A DNA stretch of 64,000 nucleotides from Mytilinidion resinicola (GCF_010093595.1 NW_022985461.1:31822-95821); one strand, 5' to 3'; shown: positions 43,291 through 56,910, counted from the stretch's first letter. The notes: generated by a model not told the origin, from the sequence alone. Numbers and translations are program-made.

Positions 43291-44184
43291 GATGTGCATT
43301 CAGTTGGGTAGCAGTAGTCACTCGTAACTCGAGTACGATGTACAGCCTTGTTGCATAATGAGCGGAGTTTTGGCGTTGGGGAGAGGGAGGCGCTGTCACG
43401 ATTTCATTTCCCGGGAAGCAATTGGGGGCTGATTGATGAAGGACAGGATAGGGGTTGGGGGGAGTTGGTTTCTTGTTTCTTGTCTATGGGCTGGGGTGTT
43501 GTGTTATGGCTCGGCTTGGATGATACCTTTCGATACGTAAACACGAAGACTTCTGCGTTGCTCATGCCACCGCCCTCAGACCTAATGAACGTGGCTCTGC
43601 CTTTCTTACGTATCTAATGCTACTCCTGTCTCCTGAAGGGGGTGCTCCGCAGATGGGCGAAGGGCAATACAACGGTCATCTTGACGATGCCTCTCCATCA
43701 CACCTCAGAGTAAGATATTAACAGCCACCTTTCACAAGCCAATTCCAGGCGCTTGCGCCCAGAAACACACCATCAACGCCCAGCACGCGGCCCAAAGCTC
43801 GCACGCCGCACGCCGTCATATCGATCTGAGCTTATCGTCGTCGCGCAGGCCGTCGACCACTCAGCGGCCCCGCTGCGGGGGTCGTCCAGGGTCTTGCATG
43901 AGCGCATTGACGTCACCGGATCTCGATTGTGGCAAGCAACTGCGGTAGGACAGCCAACAAAGGAGCGGAGCAGGTTTCGCATCATGGAAACCAGCGGGTG
44001 GGTTTGCGAACGGGAGATTGGGGGGGCAGGAGGGGCAGCTGCCAAGTCCTTTTGCAAGAGTTGTTTAAATAGGGCTGGACCCTGATCTGCTGAGGGCGTT
44101 CAATTCAGTTCACTCCAACTTACATTACCAAACACCATTTTCACACTTTACCACACAGACTTCAAAGTACCGATACCAGTCAAC
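43291..44184. other. Intergenic between NDC80 and a small gene
   Basis: No gene is seen. TTTAAATAGGG near 44063-44073, about 115 bp before the next ATG, may be its TATA element. Confidence 0.4.
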
Positions 44185-44544
44185 ATGAACAACCAAGGCA
44201 ACGCCCAGCAGACCAACGCGTCTGGTAACGAGGACTACGTCGACAAGGGTATGTTGCATGCAGCCCTCGCCCTCCGCCTCCGCCTCCTGCATCAAAAGTA
44301 GCGGTGACTAACGGACGGGTTGACAGGACTCGATGCCGTTGAGAAGAAGTTCGGTGGCGCGTACGGCGCTGACCCGGGGAAGAACCGCGGCGTCAACGAG
44401 AAGATCGTAGGTTGCTCCTTCCCCCGCCTAACACTTCCTCGGTCGGAAACATCGTTTGCTGACATGGTTTTGGAGACCGACGGCGCGCGCGGCTTGTTCG
44501 AGAAGGCTACTGGCAAGAAGGTGCCCGACAAGTTCTCCAACTAG
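44185..44544 (+). CDS. Small hydrophilic protein, 70 aa
   Basis: Exons 44185-44248, 44327-44406 and 44476-44544 (introns 78 and 69 nt) encode 70 aa. It starts MNNQGNAQQTNASGNEDYVD, then KGLDAVEKKFGGAYG, GVNEKITDGARGLFEKATGK and ends KVPDKFSN. It is charged, Gly-rich and without Cys or a membrane span, resembling small stress-type or CsbD-like fungal proteins by composition only. The C-rich leader and TATA-like element suggest a well-expressed gene. The third exon's acceptor is GAG, which is less common but needed for the frame. Confidence 0.75.
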
Positions 44545-47539
44545 AGATGGTTGGGGCGGATTGCATACCACAGACTGGTATAACAGCCTCGCTGATGCAG
44601 CTGATGGCTGGGAGTCTTGATCGGATTGGGATAGGATATCTGGGTTATAGGGATATGAATATCATGATATGATCCGTCAAAGTTTCATTGATTTGCCCAT
44701 GTGATGTGTGATGTGTGATATAGTGGTATATATGTTTGCGTCCAATGCTGGATAACTTAGTGTTGAGTTCAGTGGACTGTTTCCAGCGTCATGCGTGTTG
44801 TGCAAGGTATGCAGATGTCTACTTCATCACGCTGGGCATGAAAAAAAGTGGCACACTCATCAAGTACTCTGCCCGTGTGTACACCGGTCTGCCGCTGCAT
44901 GAAGTGCTTCAACAAGTTTCCACATAGCCTAGGGCAAAGAGCTTCTATCTTCTTTAGACCTGAAAACATATTGAAGCAACCCAAGCAGTGGCAGACAGGC
45001 GTACACACGAGACAGCTTTTCTAGAATTAGTGTGCCACCTTTTCCATGCCCCGCGTGTTCATATCTCCCTCAGTCTTCTTTTAAAGAACCGTCATCCATT
45101 TGCACCTCGAAAGGCGGGGTTTCGCACACTTAACTTTGAACGTCTCTTGCATTAGCCTTCCCGAGTAACGATACTTTGAGACTCCATTGCTCCATCCAGA
45201 CTGTGTACACTTGCTTGACACCGCTTGAGGCTCCCTGGTACAATATGGTGGGTTAGAAAACGACCCTTTCAACACACCTAGTAGCTCTCCAGGCCACCCC
45301 AGACGGTGCTGGACCTCTGTGGCCAACAGAGACTAACGCCCTTGACTTTACCCGTTCATCCCCTCGCTGGGAGAAATCCTTCACTGGTCCCGCCCAATCC
45401 AGTCACGTGATAGAGACGCTAAGCCGAGTCTCTTCGGCCCAAGCCTCAACATCACTTCATCGCCACTCTCATCCGTTCTTACTGCCGACAAGCATTGCAT
45501 GTGGAGACGGAGCATCCTTGGCGAAAGTCAGCAGCTGTCAGCCCTCCTTGCGCTCCGCCTAACATGGAAGTGCTCTCGGCCTGCACCGGCAATGCGGAGT
45601 ACTCCCATAGGTGATTGGATGTTCGATCCCATCTGCCCATTTAGACATCTGGAGGCCAATGATGACCGAGCGATGCCTGTAGCATCGAGCATCGAGGGTC
45701 ACTCGAAAGCGGAGAAGGTCCGGTCCACCTGCAGGCCTTTAGAATCCTAGCTCGCAGCATCTTCATCGCAAGCTGTTGGTCTGTGTGGTCGCATGCCCTC
45801 TTTCGCCTGATCAGAGAAGCCGAAGGTGTGGCCGGGAAAGACTCGGCTTAAGAGGATCGGCCTCTCCCGAGATGGCGTTGCCGGCGAATTGTTTTGAGGC
45901 TTATTACGAGAGAGGCTACAAGTAGCGTCGTGGTGGTTGGTGGTGTGGAGAGCAGCCGATGGAACCTGCCGTGGCGATGCTCCAAGCAGTCTAGCAAGTG
46001 GCTTCCAACGGGAAATACTTGACGACGGTTAGTAGTCCCGCAAGCAACAATCCTAGTCATCAAAAGACTAGATTGCCTACATAATAGAGAGTCAGGTGTT
46101 GAGGGGCAGTGAAGGACATTGGAGACCCTGCAGGCGTTGCCGACTTCCAGCGTGGCGTTCAACGGTCCGATGGGGTCCATGCATCGCTCCACTTGATGGC
46201 GTTGGACAAGTTTTAGTCCACCAGAAGCGGAAATCCGTCGTGCGGCGCTGACAAGGAAGATTCAAAAGGCGACCAGAGGGCAGGCGGGATTACTCGGTAG
46301 GGTGGCCCGCAGAAGGAAGCAAAGTCTTGCGTGAAATGAAGGACGAGACTTCAGCCGGCGACGACGCTGGGAGGCGCAAACTGCGGAGCATCACCGGGCT
46401 CGCTGCAATGGCAGCAATTACCCCGGGTTCTGACAACAGGCAGAATTGCGGAGAGCGGAGGAGCCAGCTGAATGGGGGGTGGTGGCGAGGATCGTGGCAA
46501 TCCCCAGGGGGCGGGAGAAGTCGGTCTCTGGAGGTTCTTGGAGACGCGTAGGGATCGCGGGAAGACGCACCAGATGGAGAGGGGCGCAAAGGGCTGAACG
46601 TCAGCAGTGGAGCCGTGGTCGAGGCGACGCAGGGGCGGGGAGCAAGCGCTTCGATCGTCTCTGCTGGTGTTGCAGCCGTCGGCGTAGTGGGAGTGGTAGT
46701 TCATCATGGCGAGCTGCGTGCAAGCGGCGGGGCGCCGTGGCCTGCCCTGTGCCTTGGGGGATGCACCCGAACACGATGCAAACACCAAGCCAGATGAAAG
46801 AGAGCGAGAGAAAACGATGAGAGCGCATGGGAACTGGCCCGCGGCAGCCCGTCGACGACTTCACCCGCAATTCGGACCGGATGCCGCATTCGGCAGGGTG
46901 CGTATATCTGGGGCAGCCCTGCGCGCGGCACGCGGCGTGTGTCTGTCGCGTGTGCTGGACCGCCAACCAGGGCCAATGGCGGGCGCAGCGATAAGCGGCA
47001 CGGGCTCATGGCGGTGAGCGGAGCCCAACGAGGGATGAGGGACGTCAGGACGGCCAGCGGATGGCCGTGGCCATGGCCCTGGCCATATACAAATCAATCC
47101 TCATGCCTCAACCCGCCCTCCCCGACCGCCCTCCCCTTGCCCGCACCGTGTGCTGTCCGACGTGCTCCCACGAGCGCTGCTGTCCTTGACTTGCCTTAAA
47201 GCCTTTGTGCTCCCCATGTAGCCGTTTGCACGCCGTCGCCGCCCCCCCTCGGCCTCAACACCACGCTCCGGCCCTCCACACCACATCTCTGCACTGCGCC
47301 CCTGATCTACGGACCTCCCACGGGCCCGTCCCAGGCGACCGCGACGACAGCGCGACGCTCGCCACTCACAGCCGCCCGACCGCACACCACTACCTTCCCG
47401 GCGCGCCTCAGAGCGACCACCACACCCTCCGCGCGCCCAGGTAGGGGGTCGACGGCAGCGTCAGCTGAGCCACCTCGCACACCCACGACGCTCGCGCAAC
47501 CACCATGTCGGCGTAGATAGCGGGAACGTTGAGGAGGAA
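44545..47539. other. Intergenic, about 3 kb
   Basis: This is the longest gene-free stretch. The left part (to about 46200) is mid-GC with short frames only. The right part (46300-47500) is GC-rich and open in several frames on both strands at once, which reflects composition, not coding. It likely includes the promoter and long leader of LST7. Confidence 0.45.
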
Positions 47540-48985
47540 ATGGATTTCACGGTAAGCCGCCCACGCGCCTGGGACTGCTAAGCTCCGCGTGGATGCGCAC
47601 GCCATTCCCGCTGCACCCACGCCTCGACCACGCGCGCCGCCGTCCCGGGACATCGTGGCTGATCTCCGTCACAGATATCGCTGGCTCATTTCTGCGAGGT
47701 CCACGGCCCGACCCCGATTCTCTGCACGCAAATCTCCCCTCCCGACCCGTGCCAGACCTGCCACCACCCATGCGTCACGCCGCCATCCGACGAGCCGCCT
47801 CGGTCCGCCCACCCATACAACGCCCTATACGACAACGGCCACGGTTCCTTGGCCAGCCGGCTTCCGCAGCTGTCTTCGCCGTTCGAGACGCCGCCGACTA
47901 GCCCGACGTCCCCGAGGAGCAGACACAACCCGTACTTCCCCAGCGTGGCAAGCGGTACCGACTTCACCAGACGGTACAGCGGCAGTGTCGAGGACGAGAA
48001 CGACTCCTGCGCCAACTGCACCTTTCTCGTCCCGAAGAATGTCAGCCAGCGTCTCCCGGACGGAGCACCTGGCAGTCCTTCGAAAGATGGGAGAGGAAAG
48101 AGCAGCAGTCCCGTGCTGCGAACCAACCAGCCAGTACTCGCGCGTGGCCCAGCTACGCCCCAGTCCGATGAATACAACAGCTCGCCAGAATCGTCTGACG
48201 CCGAGCAGTCCAAGTCCTCGACGGCTTCGCGCTCCAGCTTGCCCAACTCTTCCCCTTCTTCGCCCATGTATATGCCTCGCAACACCCACACCCATACGTT
48301 GACGTACCTCACGACCCACCAACCGACTTCCCCCTCGACCTTTTCTCTCCTGAGACGGTCATGTATCCGAACTTTGTCCTGCGAGATGCTCCCCTGTGGA
48401 AAGCCCTCTGGTCCCCTCTACTTCGGTGACCCAATAGTCGGATACACCATAGCCTACATCTTCCGCCTCCCCGATCCCCGTGCACGTGGCCAGAAACGGA
48501 CGTACGCACTGATCGCCCTGGGCGGACGGGACAGCTGGCGGGTTGGCAAAGCCATGGTCAAAGTAACGGCTGTCTTCGAGAGCATCGCCAACCGCATCAT
48601 CGCTATGGCCGACAAGGTCCTAGAGCGGGAATCGGCTGCATCGCCCTTCAACCAGCCATTGGCTTTCACCCGCCCTTCGACCGCTGTCGCTACTACACCG
48701 CCGCTACTCAGCACCTCGGCACAGTCCATGCCCGCCTTCCCGTCGCCACAGAAGGAGAAGCTGTCGTTCTCGACCGCCAGCTCACCCGCCACGCGCAACA
48801 TCACGCCCGTCTCGTCATTCCTGTCTGCGAAGAAGGTTGATCCAGACGGCTATCCACGCGTGTCGCGTGACGTGATGCGTGCTAAGAGCCTGGCTGAGAT
48901 TGTGGGCCGCGAAGACTTCTTCGTCGAGCTCCACGTGCGCTTCTGTACGCTCCTGTCGTCGCTCATCAAGGAATTCGGCACCTGA
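47540..48985 (+). CDS. LST7: Folliculin homologue Lst7 (longin-DENN protein)
   Basis: Exons 47540-47551 (MDFT) and 47675-48985, joined by a 123-nt intron, encode 440 aa. The start MDFT-ISLAHFCEVHGPTPI and the paired-cysteine segment CTQISPPDPCQTCHHPC are typical of folliculin/Lst7 N-termini; the second Cys cluster is SCANCTFLV. Then come THTLTYLTTHQPT, LLRRSCIRTLSCEMLPCGK, FGDPIVGYTIAYIFRLPDP and RTYALIALGG, the longin-DENN core, and a C-terminal RVSRDVMRAKSLAEIVGRED. In yeast, Lst7 with Lst4 acts as GAP for the Rag-type GTPase Gtr2 and activates TORC1 at the vacuole; the same role is expected here. The short first exon is inferred from the required N-terminal motif and a perfect GTAAGC donor. 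Confidence 0.9.
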
Positions 48986-49929
48986 TCTCGTGTTACTCGA
49001 CATATGGGCAACACCACTCCTGTCTCACCAATATACGTTCCGCAACCCTGTTCGCTGTGTCCTAGAAGCACACCATTCCAGCGACTAGCTCCTCCTGTCC
49101 TCTACCACGTCTCCAACACTGTGTCTCTGTTGTACATCTCGGGTTCGGTTATGTCCTTGCCACGGCCGTGTCTTTTTGCAATTACTGTAGCGTTCTAGCG
49201 TTTCCTTTCGGTATCGGGATCCTCAACTGGCAGATGACTTCCCAGCTTGTCAACCAGCTTCGGATCTCAATTTCCCTACCCTGGTCTCTCGGTGTTGGTG
49301 GCTTTCTCGATTCGGCTTGTTCAGACCCCCCTTCCAGTTTCTCTTTTTTTTTTTTCAACTTCTTTAACAACTTCGTGCTTTTGAGATTCCCCAAATATAC
49401 CGCACACACCCCACCTTATGATACCCCAGCTCCTTTCATTAGGTCCGGTCTTTCTTCTTTTCTTCTTCACTTTTTTCTTCCCCTCTTTGCTCTCTCTCTT
49501 TCTCTGTAGGGACGGCACTCTGGTCTGGAACGAATGGAACTGGGACGGGATTAGATTACGGGAAACGGAAACGGTGCTAACTAGCTAACGGAAAAGTACG
49601 CCACGCGATTGGGCAAGGGAACGAAAGCGGCGCGTGTGTCAAAGGAAAAATGCCGTGGAATTTCTTGTCTTGTGTTCTGTCCACAGGAGTTCGAATAGGG
49701 GTAATGAGCAAAGGCAGTTCTCCACAACCACGACAACTCTGCGTGTCGTTGTTGTCTGTAGATGCCACCGAGTACATAAATAAACATTGTAAACGTTTCT
49801 TCATTGATGGACTCTCTCACTCTCTCTCTCCGTTCTTGTGCTCGTGATCGTGATACGTGGGCGTCATTAACCGCCTCCATGGCCCACCCTTCTTACACCT
49901 ACTTTGGTATGCCCCCTGAAGCGTGTTTT
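48986..49929. other. Convergent 3' flanks of LST7 and APC2
   Basis: T/C-rich stretches (for example the T run at 49347-49358) and short frames only. It likely holds the two 3' UTRs. Confidence 0.4.
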
Positions 49930-52878
49930 TCACTTCCGAACCCCAAACACATCCCCAACTCCCCCAACCTTCCCCTCCTCGACCAACTCCTCCAACAACG
50001 CCCGCACCTCCTCAACCCCATAGGGGAAACCCCCCGGCACCACCATCTTCAGCATCATCAGCACGCGCACCGGCGGCATATTGCCCTGGTTCGTCAGCAT
50101 GCCCATGACAAACTGCCGGTACAGCGGCTTATTCTGCGCCAGCTGCTCCGTCGTCGACACCACGCCCGACGGCTGCAGTTCCGCCGCCGCAGCCGCCGCG
50201 GCCGCCGCCACAACAGCCGTCGAAGTGGTAGGGTTGCCCGCCGTGTCGGTGGCGGTGATGTCGGCGGCGGAGGGCTTGGGCAGGGTTTCGAGGATGGCGT
50301 AGACGTCCGGCCGCACTTCCTGCAGCACGCCCATGCCGACCCAGAAGACGAGCGCGTTGCGCACGAGGCCCTCGTCCATCTCGAGCAGTTCGACGAGCTG
50401 GGGGACGGCGCGTGCGACGCCCTCTTCGGCTTTCGAGTTTCGATTCTCGGCGGGCAGGGCCTGGAAGGCGTAGATGACGCTTGCTTGCCAGGTCTGCACT
50501 TCGGCGTCGACGGTGCGGTCGGTGAGGTGGAGCTCGACTTTGGCGCGGCCGAGCGAGGGGAGCCAGCGGAGCTTGCGCATGCCTTTGACGCGCTCGAAGC
50601 GTGCTTCGTACTCGCGTTGCAGCGTGGCGATGGGAGCGGGGACGTGGAATTCGTCTTCGCGGAGGGGGGGCCAGAAGAAGGAGGAGAGGATTTGCGCGTT
50701 GAGGGTATGTTCTGCTGGTGGTTGTTTGATGAGCGCCGCAACAGGGGTAGAAGGGGCCGGGTATCGGGCTTGTGCTGCTGCTGGAGTGCGAGGCTGGGCT
50801 TGGTTGTTTGCGGGCGTGTGAGGGCTGGGTGTTATGGGCAAGGGCATCGCGGACTCGTCGGGTTTCTTCTCCCCGTTGATCGAGGCGTTGATGCGATTGG
50901 ATTCGAGTACGTCGCGGAGCATGACTTCACATGCTTGAAGCTTGTCGTCGCCGAGGCGGAGCTTGATCAGCTCGAGCAGGCGTGTCTCTTTCTCGTATTC
51001 TGGATCGTGTCCACGGAGGAGGTAGTCGCCTAGTATTTGCTTCAGCTCGTTGATGAAGTCCTCCCGATCGTACAGCGTCAGGAGGAACCAAATCACGTCT
51101 TCGACCTTAGATTTCCTATAGTCCGGGGACGCGTCCATCGGGTGCGGCTGCCAGTTCATGTCGCTCCAATTCAGGTCATCGTCCTGTTCCTGGGCAAACG
51201 ATGCAATAGGTTTCTGCATTTCTGCAGCAATTTCATGTGAGATTTCACTTGTAGGGCCGAATTTGGCTGCATTTTCATCTTCGACGTCTGTGAGAAGACT
51301 GGAAATAACGATACGCGCGGTGTCCTCTCTCCCCTTTAGATATCGACGAATTGGACGAGCTGCGCGTTCCAGCAGCACTCCATTAGGTTCGAGCTCGTTG
51401 AAGGCGCGGATTACATAAATGTAAACATTGAGAATGAAGGTTGTGGTAGCACCGGCATGGAGCAACCGCCTCGAGACTTGTTGTGAGAAGCTATTAGAGA
51501 GATTAACCTTCGCTCCTGGCATCTTGAGGTATTCCTAACGATGTGGTTAGAAATGAAAGTGAAGGGCTCAGAATTGCTGAGGCCGGATTGAGGTATAACA
51601 AGACATGAGATAGTACCTTGATGTCCAGAATCGCACCCAGCGACTTGTCCCAATTGATGATAAAATCAAACAGATTTTCCACTCGCGCCCTTCCCAGTCT
51701 CCCAATGGCCATATCCTGCCACTGTTGGACATCGTTCGCCTGCACCGATTTGGGTTCATCTGCCAGAACCTCCATGACTTGCCGCACAAGAGGGCTGAAT
51801 CCATCCTTTACCCACTGCCTTAGATGATTGATGATAGATTTCCGAGAGAACCAGTCCACTTTCATGTAATGGCTGACAATGAAGGAACCCATAAGCTTGT
51901 CCATGGCGTGAGCGAACGCCTTCTGCGCCTGCTCTCCCCCTAGTCCAACGTCTTGTAGGCCTCGAAGCAGCTGTAGTATGCCATTTCGTAGTTTCGGAAC
52001 GTCGTCCAACGCATCACCACCAACGAAGCCTAGTCCGTTGTCCACATATACGCGGAAAAGACGACACCCTCCATTGTAAAGCACGTAGCTGAGGGTCTTC
52101 GAAAATCGTTGGGGTGGAAGAGCGTGTGCGAACAGTCCATGCAGATCTCGTTGGAACTTCCAGCTAGCAAATATGTGTTGGTCCTCGGCTGTGGTATCTA
52201 GTCGTATTGTACTCGAGGTTGTATTGGCGCTCTCGTGCTCTAAGATGGGGAGAATGTGGTTGTTGAAGGGTTGGAGGTATAGCTGCTGGACCTGCAGCAG
52301 TATTCGCTGGGTCTCCTCAAGGGCTTCCCACGCGTTCTGGCACGCGATTTCCTGAGTACGTTAGCTGTCGACCTTTTTCCGTAGTTTTTAAGGATGTACC
52401 CTACATTGTCCCATATCGACCGCAATGCCGGATGTACGTAGTTGACGAAATGTATCCTGACTTCGTTCGTGTACCAATCTACCTATATGTCCATCAGCTC
52501 TACTGGGGCCTTCGCTCCGTTCGGCGTACGCACCAAGCTTTCTTCTTTGCCCTCCTCGCCTTGCCCTTCGCCGACCAGCAAGTATTCCAGAGCCTCAACA
52601 ACATCCTTCCCTTTATGTATATGTACAACTCTCGCGCTGAGGTGGCCTTCGTCGTGTGGCAATTTGGGTAGGCTCAGGAACCTGGTTGCTGTGCTCCACG
52701 CAAGGTTGCGTTTCACCTCGCGGTGTTGACTACCTGCACTCGCCCCACCAAAGGGCCCTCCAAATGATTGCCCGGGGGCTGTAAATCCAAGCTCGGGTGT
52801 AGCAATCGGCGTAGGTGTCGTATGCGAGAGTGCTGGTACTGGGAACACAGACGCGAAGACCAGACTCTGGTGGTCCAT
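49930..52878 (-). CDS. APC2: Anaphase-promoting complex subunit 2 (cullin-type)
   Basis: Exons 52878-52534, 52482-52405, 52351-51617 and 51534-49930 (introns 51, 53 and 82 nt) encode 920 aa. The cullin-homology region includes ILNVYIYVIRAFNELEPNGV, ERAARPIRRYLKGREDTARI, WSDMNWQPHPMDASPDYRKS and WFLLTLYDREDF. It continues with FWPPLREDEFHVP, RKLRWLPSLGRAKVELHL and LVRNALVFWVGMGVLQE, and a C-terminal winged helix ends GYGVEEVRALL-like FPYGVEEVRALLEELVEEGK. Apc2 forms the catalytic core with the RING subunit Apc11, which ubiquitinates securin and cyclin B. Intron 1 removes an in-frame TAG; its GTGCGT donor, GCTGAT branch and ATATAG acceptor are good. A low-complexity poly-Ala stretch near the C-terminus is lineage-specific. 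Confidence 0.94.
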
Positions 52879-53235
52879 GGTGTGTAGTGGCAGCGGGGTG
52901 TTCGACGCGTCCTAGACAGAAAAGTAGGCGGAGGTATTGTCCCTACTTCACGTAAAATGGTAGGAGCAGCTTCGCATCACAGCAGCGGGACAGCGTGGGT
53001 GAAGCATCAACATGGTTGATTGAAGGAAGTTCATGATCTACAACTACATTTGTGAAGCTCCATGTAGGGCTGAATCCACGCAATCACGTGCATTCATTCA
53101 TCAAGCCCCATCTAACTCCAAAAAAGCCCGAAGACTCTGAGACGCCCAACGACTCCAAAACCAACCCTAGACAATTACCTGAGTCGCCTGCGTGGTGAAT
53201 AGAACGGAACCCAAAACACCGAAATCCTAGCAACG
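52879..53235. other. Short intergenic region between APC2 start and the F-box gene end
   Basis: This is the promoter side of the minus-strand APC2 gene. No gene is seen. Confidence 0.4.
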
Positions 53236-56200
53236 CTACAAACGGCCATGCCTAGCCTTGAATATGGCGACCTTGTCATCATAAAAGAGAATTTCTCGCA
53301 GCCTAAGTCTCGGCCCTTTCCTGTCATCCTGCAAGAAAGAGTCATCGCCATCAGAGTCGTCGTGCATGTCTTCAGACGCGTCAGACTCGGTCTCGTCGCC
53401 GTCGCCCGCGGCTCCGACCGGACCATCTAGGTCGTCGTCGTCTTCGTCTTCCGTTTCGTCTTCTTCATCCGACATCATTGCATCATTCGCCACGTAAGCG
53501 CCGCCCATGGCGCCTCCGGCCGGCCCATCAGTGCTGCTGGTGTTGCTCTCTTGGCGAAGATCGTAACTGGACGACTTGTTTTCCAGGATCTCAAAGCACT
53601 TGACAGATATTCCCATATAGCAAATCTCGATCTCTGGTCGCAAGTGAACGATATCCAGGACCTGCATGGCCAATTCTCGGGGTTCGATATTGTTCCCGTG
53701 AGCATGGTCGGCAATGAAAGGGATATAAAGCGAGCGGACATGGAGAATAAACGGTAGTCGCTGAAGGAAGAAATGCTGAAACTAGTTAGTACCTCGCCTA
53801 TTGAAGGATATTTTATAGCCACGTACCCAATCTCTATAATCAATAGACACGGCCAACTCTCTTAAGCCGCTCATTCGACCACTTGTAATGAATGTTATAA
53901 TTTCGCGATTCAGCATCCATCTCCTCCATCTTGAACTTGAACTTGTGTGTCCGTCTGGTCCTTTCTCGCTACTGTCTATCATCAATTTTTTGAGACTTCC
54001 TCGGTGCCTTCGTAATGCTCCTCGGTAGATAGTTTCGACTGTGACCGTCGATGAATACGATCGGCCTTCTTGGAGGAATAGAACTTCCAAACTGTTTGGC
54101 GCAAGAGTTTCCTTCAGGAAGGCAATCAGCGAAGGCGACACTGCGTTCGTGTGTATCTTTTTCAGATTCAAAGCGTAGTCGGAGCGGCCGAGATATGAAG
54201 ACTTATAGGCCTTTGTGGGGTTTGAGTAGCTAGAACCTGAAATCGTTTGGGACCCTCGAGGAGAAAAGGTACGCCGCAGAGACTTCCACAACTGCTCATG
54301 ATTATGGCAGTGCAACAACGTCAATGTTGTAAGCAAAGACCAGTCAAAAGCTTTCAGCAAGACTGTCACCGATAGAGGAACACGCTCAAGCTCGAGAGTA
54401 TCTAATCGCAACTTGCCGTTGAGAAGTGGGCCGTGTGTTTCTTCGAGATTCATGATCGTCGAGCTGTTGGCAGCTATGGTAGGGCTAGGGTCTGGCATAG
54501 CTGGCTCTGCTATATTGCTAGACGGGTGTGATTCCGTGGGAGCAGTAGCAGGCCCAGTGATCGCGTCCTCAAGTACACTGTTAGCTGGAAGCATGTTTTG
54601 TTCCTCGATGGGCGGTATGGATCCATTGCCGACTAGGCTGACACCCTCCTGAGCAGATAGTTCTTCTAGGGCGCCATCCCCGTGCTCTGATTCTAGCTCC
54701 ATATCTCGCTCCGGTCCAGCAATCTGCTCGTTCACAGGAGCGTTGGACTCGCTGGATGTTTTGACAGGCTCTGGAACTGCGACTGGACGCTCCGGAGACA
54801 CGTGCGGTTTAACTGCTTTGGCCACTATTTCGTCGTTGTGTCGCATATTGTAGACCCGTCCGACAAGAGTACCCAGTACCCCTCCAAGGCGTTTCTCGCT
54901 AATGGAGCTGGCTGCAGTCCAAGTTGTACTGTAATCCACTTGTTGTATGCCGTCTCCATCCCATGCCGTTACCCAGTCTCGTTGTTGAGCATGACGTGCT
55001 ATGCCGATCCGTAGCTCCCGTAGGCCCCTCTGTGATCGAGCGATCAATATCGCCATTTCATCAAGATACGGGAGCTCGTCGATGTCCAATACGCTCAGAC
55101 TCTTGAGTGGAGGAATAACGGAGAACGTGGGATTCTCGACCCTGTCGATTGCAGCAGCCGAGGAAGAGGAATAATGTACCGGAACCACAATAGGAGCCTG
55201 TGTCGCACCCGCCCCACTAGGGTGAGCCGTATTCGGTGGTGGTGGCACATTGTTGAGCATCATAGGCGGGGGCGGTATAGGACTCGGGGAGTCGCCTGTG
55301 TTGTCATGCCATCGTATCCATAATCGCTCGAGCCGGCAATCCTCGCCATCTGTTCGGTCAGCTAGGGAAGACAATGCGAGCCATACATCCCTCAAAACCC
55401 CAGTGGGCATATCCCACACAAAGGTCTCCAGGTTCTTCATGCGAGCCACAGCAAGAGCTACAAGCGTGCCAAGCATCTTCCCGCCTTCTTTCGCAATCAT
55501 GTACTCCTGCACCCAAGCGTGTGGCCCATTCCCCAAGGAAAACTTTTTGGTAAACTGAGCGTAGTAATTTCCACGGCGGCGCTTGGTAAGCGGGAAGGGG
55601 GTCTGTTGCGCGCTGCGAGCCATGTGGGTAGTCGAGACGTGAGAACCGCAGTTTTGGCAGTTGTTTTGGTGTGGCGCTTCTCCAAATATTTCTTCGGCCA
55701 TAACGAGGGTCGCTAGTCCGTATGTTAGGGCATCGACGCCGGTTCTGGGCTCTGTTTGTGTACTCTCATCTGGCCAAACAATGTCGAATCTCGAGTAGAT
55801 GCAGGGTATCGTAAGACTGTGAAGGGCGGAATGGCAAAGCGCAAGCGAAGTCAGATCGTTGGTGTGTGGGAGCTACAACCACCAATCTATTAGCCTTTCG
55901 AACGAGGACATAATGCGCGATGTTATATATACCTGGTAAATGATCTCCTTGAGAATATCGACTGGAAGATCCAGTAGCCGCAACGGCCCCTTCCTTGCAA
56001 CATCTGTCCATTCTTTCTCTTTACCTTTCAGCAGCTTCGATAAAGTTTGCTTCGCAGAGTGGTCGTCGACCTGTGGAAGGTCCCTCAAGGGCGCATCGGA
56101 GGTTGTGCATTGTTCAAGCTCCTCGTCGGCAACCTTTGGGGACAGTTGCACGTCTTCCGGGGATGGAGGAGCAGAGCTGGCCAGATCATCGTCGTAGGCA

Positions 56201-56268
56201 ACGGGTGTGTTTGCGCCGCTCGACCTGGAGGACCGTGGCGTGCTAGGTGGTGAGGATTCGGATGCCAT
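53236..56268 (-). CDS. F-box protein with leucine-rich-repeat-like body and acidic tail
   Basis: Exons 56268-55933, 55872-53827 and 53775-53236 (introns 60 and 51 nt) encode 973 aa. After a disordered Ser/Pro start, the F-box spans about 97-145 (LRLLDLPVDILKEIIYQ, then NDLTSLALCHSALHSLTIP across intron 1). The body contains irregular leucine-rich segments such as LKSLSVLDIDELPYLDEMAI, RLDTLELERVPLSVTVLLKA and GLRELAVSIDYRDW, and two disordered acidic inserts. The C-terminus has a run of Asp/Glu (MSDEEDETEDEDDDDLDG) and ends REILFYDDKVAIFKARHGRL. It is expected to act as a substrate receptor in an SCF ubiquitin ligase; the substrate is unknown. Both introns are phase 0 and restore continuous F-box and body sequence. 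Confidence 0.88.
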
Positions 56269-56910
56269 GTTGTTTCAACGACCTGAACTCCTCGCAGTTG
56301 GCGGGAACGCAGGAACCCTCATGAGGAGAGCAAGAAGAAGCGGGTCACGGCGAGGAATAGAGATGTAGCTCCGAGCGCTTGCAGTGTAGGTGTTGTGTTG
56401 GGCTTGAGTTGGGTGAGAGGTCGCGTAGAGGGTTGGACGTCGGGCGGAGATTCCCGCTGCCCCAAAAATGCACAGCATCGCTGCGATATGATTGGTCCCG
56501 TATATTGCCTACTTTTCTTACAAGAGGTACCACCCAGCGCCACGTCTGAGGCCTGCGGCCTTCCAAGGCTTCAAAGTCGGGGCTCAACATCCATCACTCC
56601 GATTCCCAGGCTTGCAGATGTAGTGTCTTTTACAAGTTACTATGCTTCGCCATTTCACTGCTTCACTAACGTTGACGTCACATCAAATCCCATCCATAGA
56701 CCGAGAAGCCAGTCAATTAGCGGGTGCTCTCTCTCAACCACATGAAGCTGCTCTTTTCGGTTGGTAACTTGCAATAGCAAGTTCAAGAGGCAATGCCGCC
56801 ACCATAAACCTCCGTGTTCCCGTATATCGCCTCTCTCGGAACGCCCAGGGAAGTCAGTACGAGAAGCACAATGACAAATCTGCAACCCATTCTAGCAGCG
56901 GGCGCCCAGA
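56269..56910. other. Intergenic between the F-box gene start and the SMC6 3' end
   Basis: No gene is seen; this is the promoter side of the minus-strand F-box gene. Confidence 0.4.

Noticed and set aside
46290..47500. Several overlapping GC-rich frames on both strands as genes
   Set aside because: They are open in many frames at once because of base composition; no domain, no splice structure.
50081..51420. Plus-strand frames across 49804-51418
   Set aside because: They are antisense to the well-supported APC2 exon 4.
52463..52533. APC2 in-frame TAG as a nonsense mutation
   Set aside because: A 51-nt intron with GTGCGT donor, GCTGAT branch and ATATAG acceptor removes it in phase 0.
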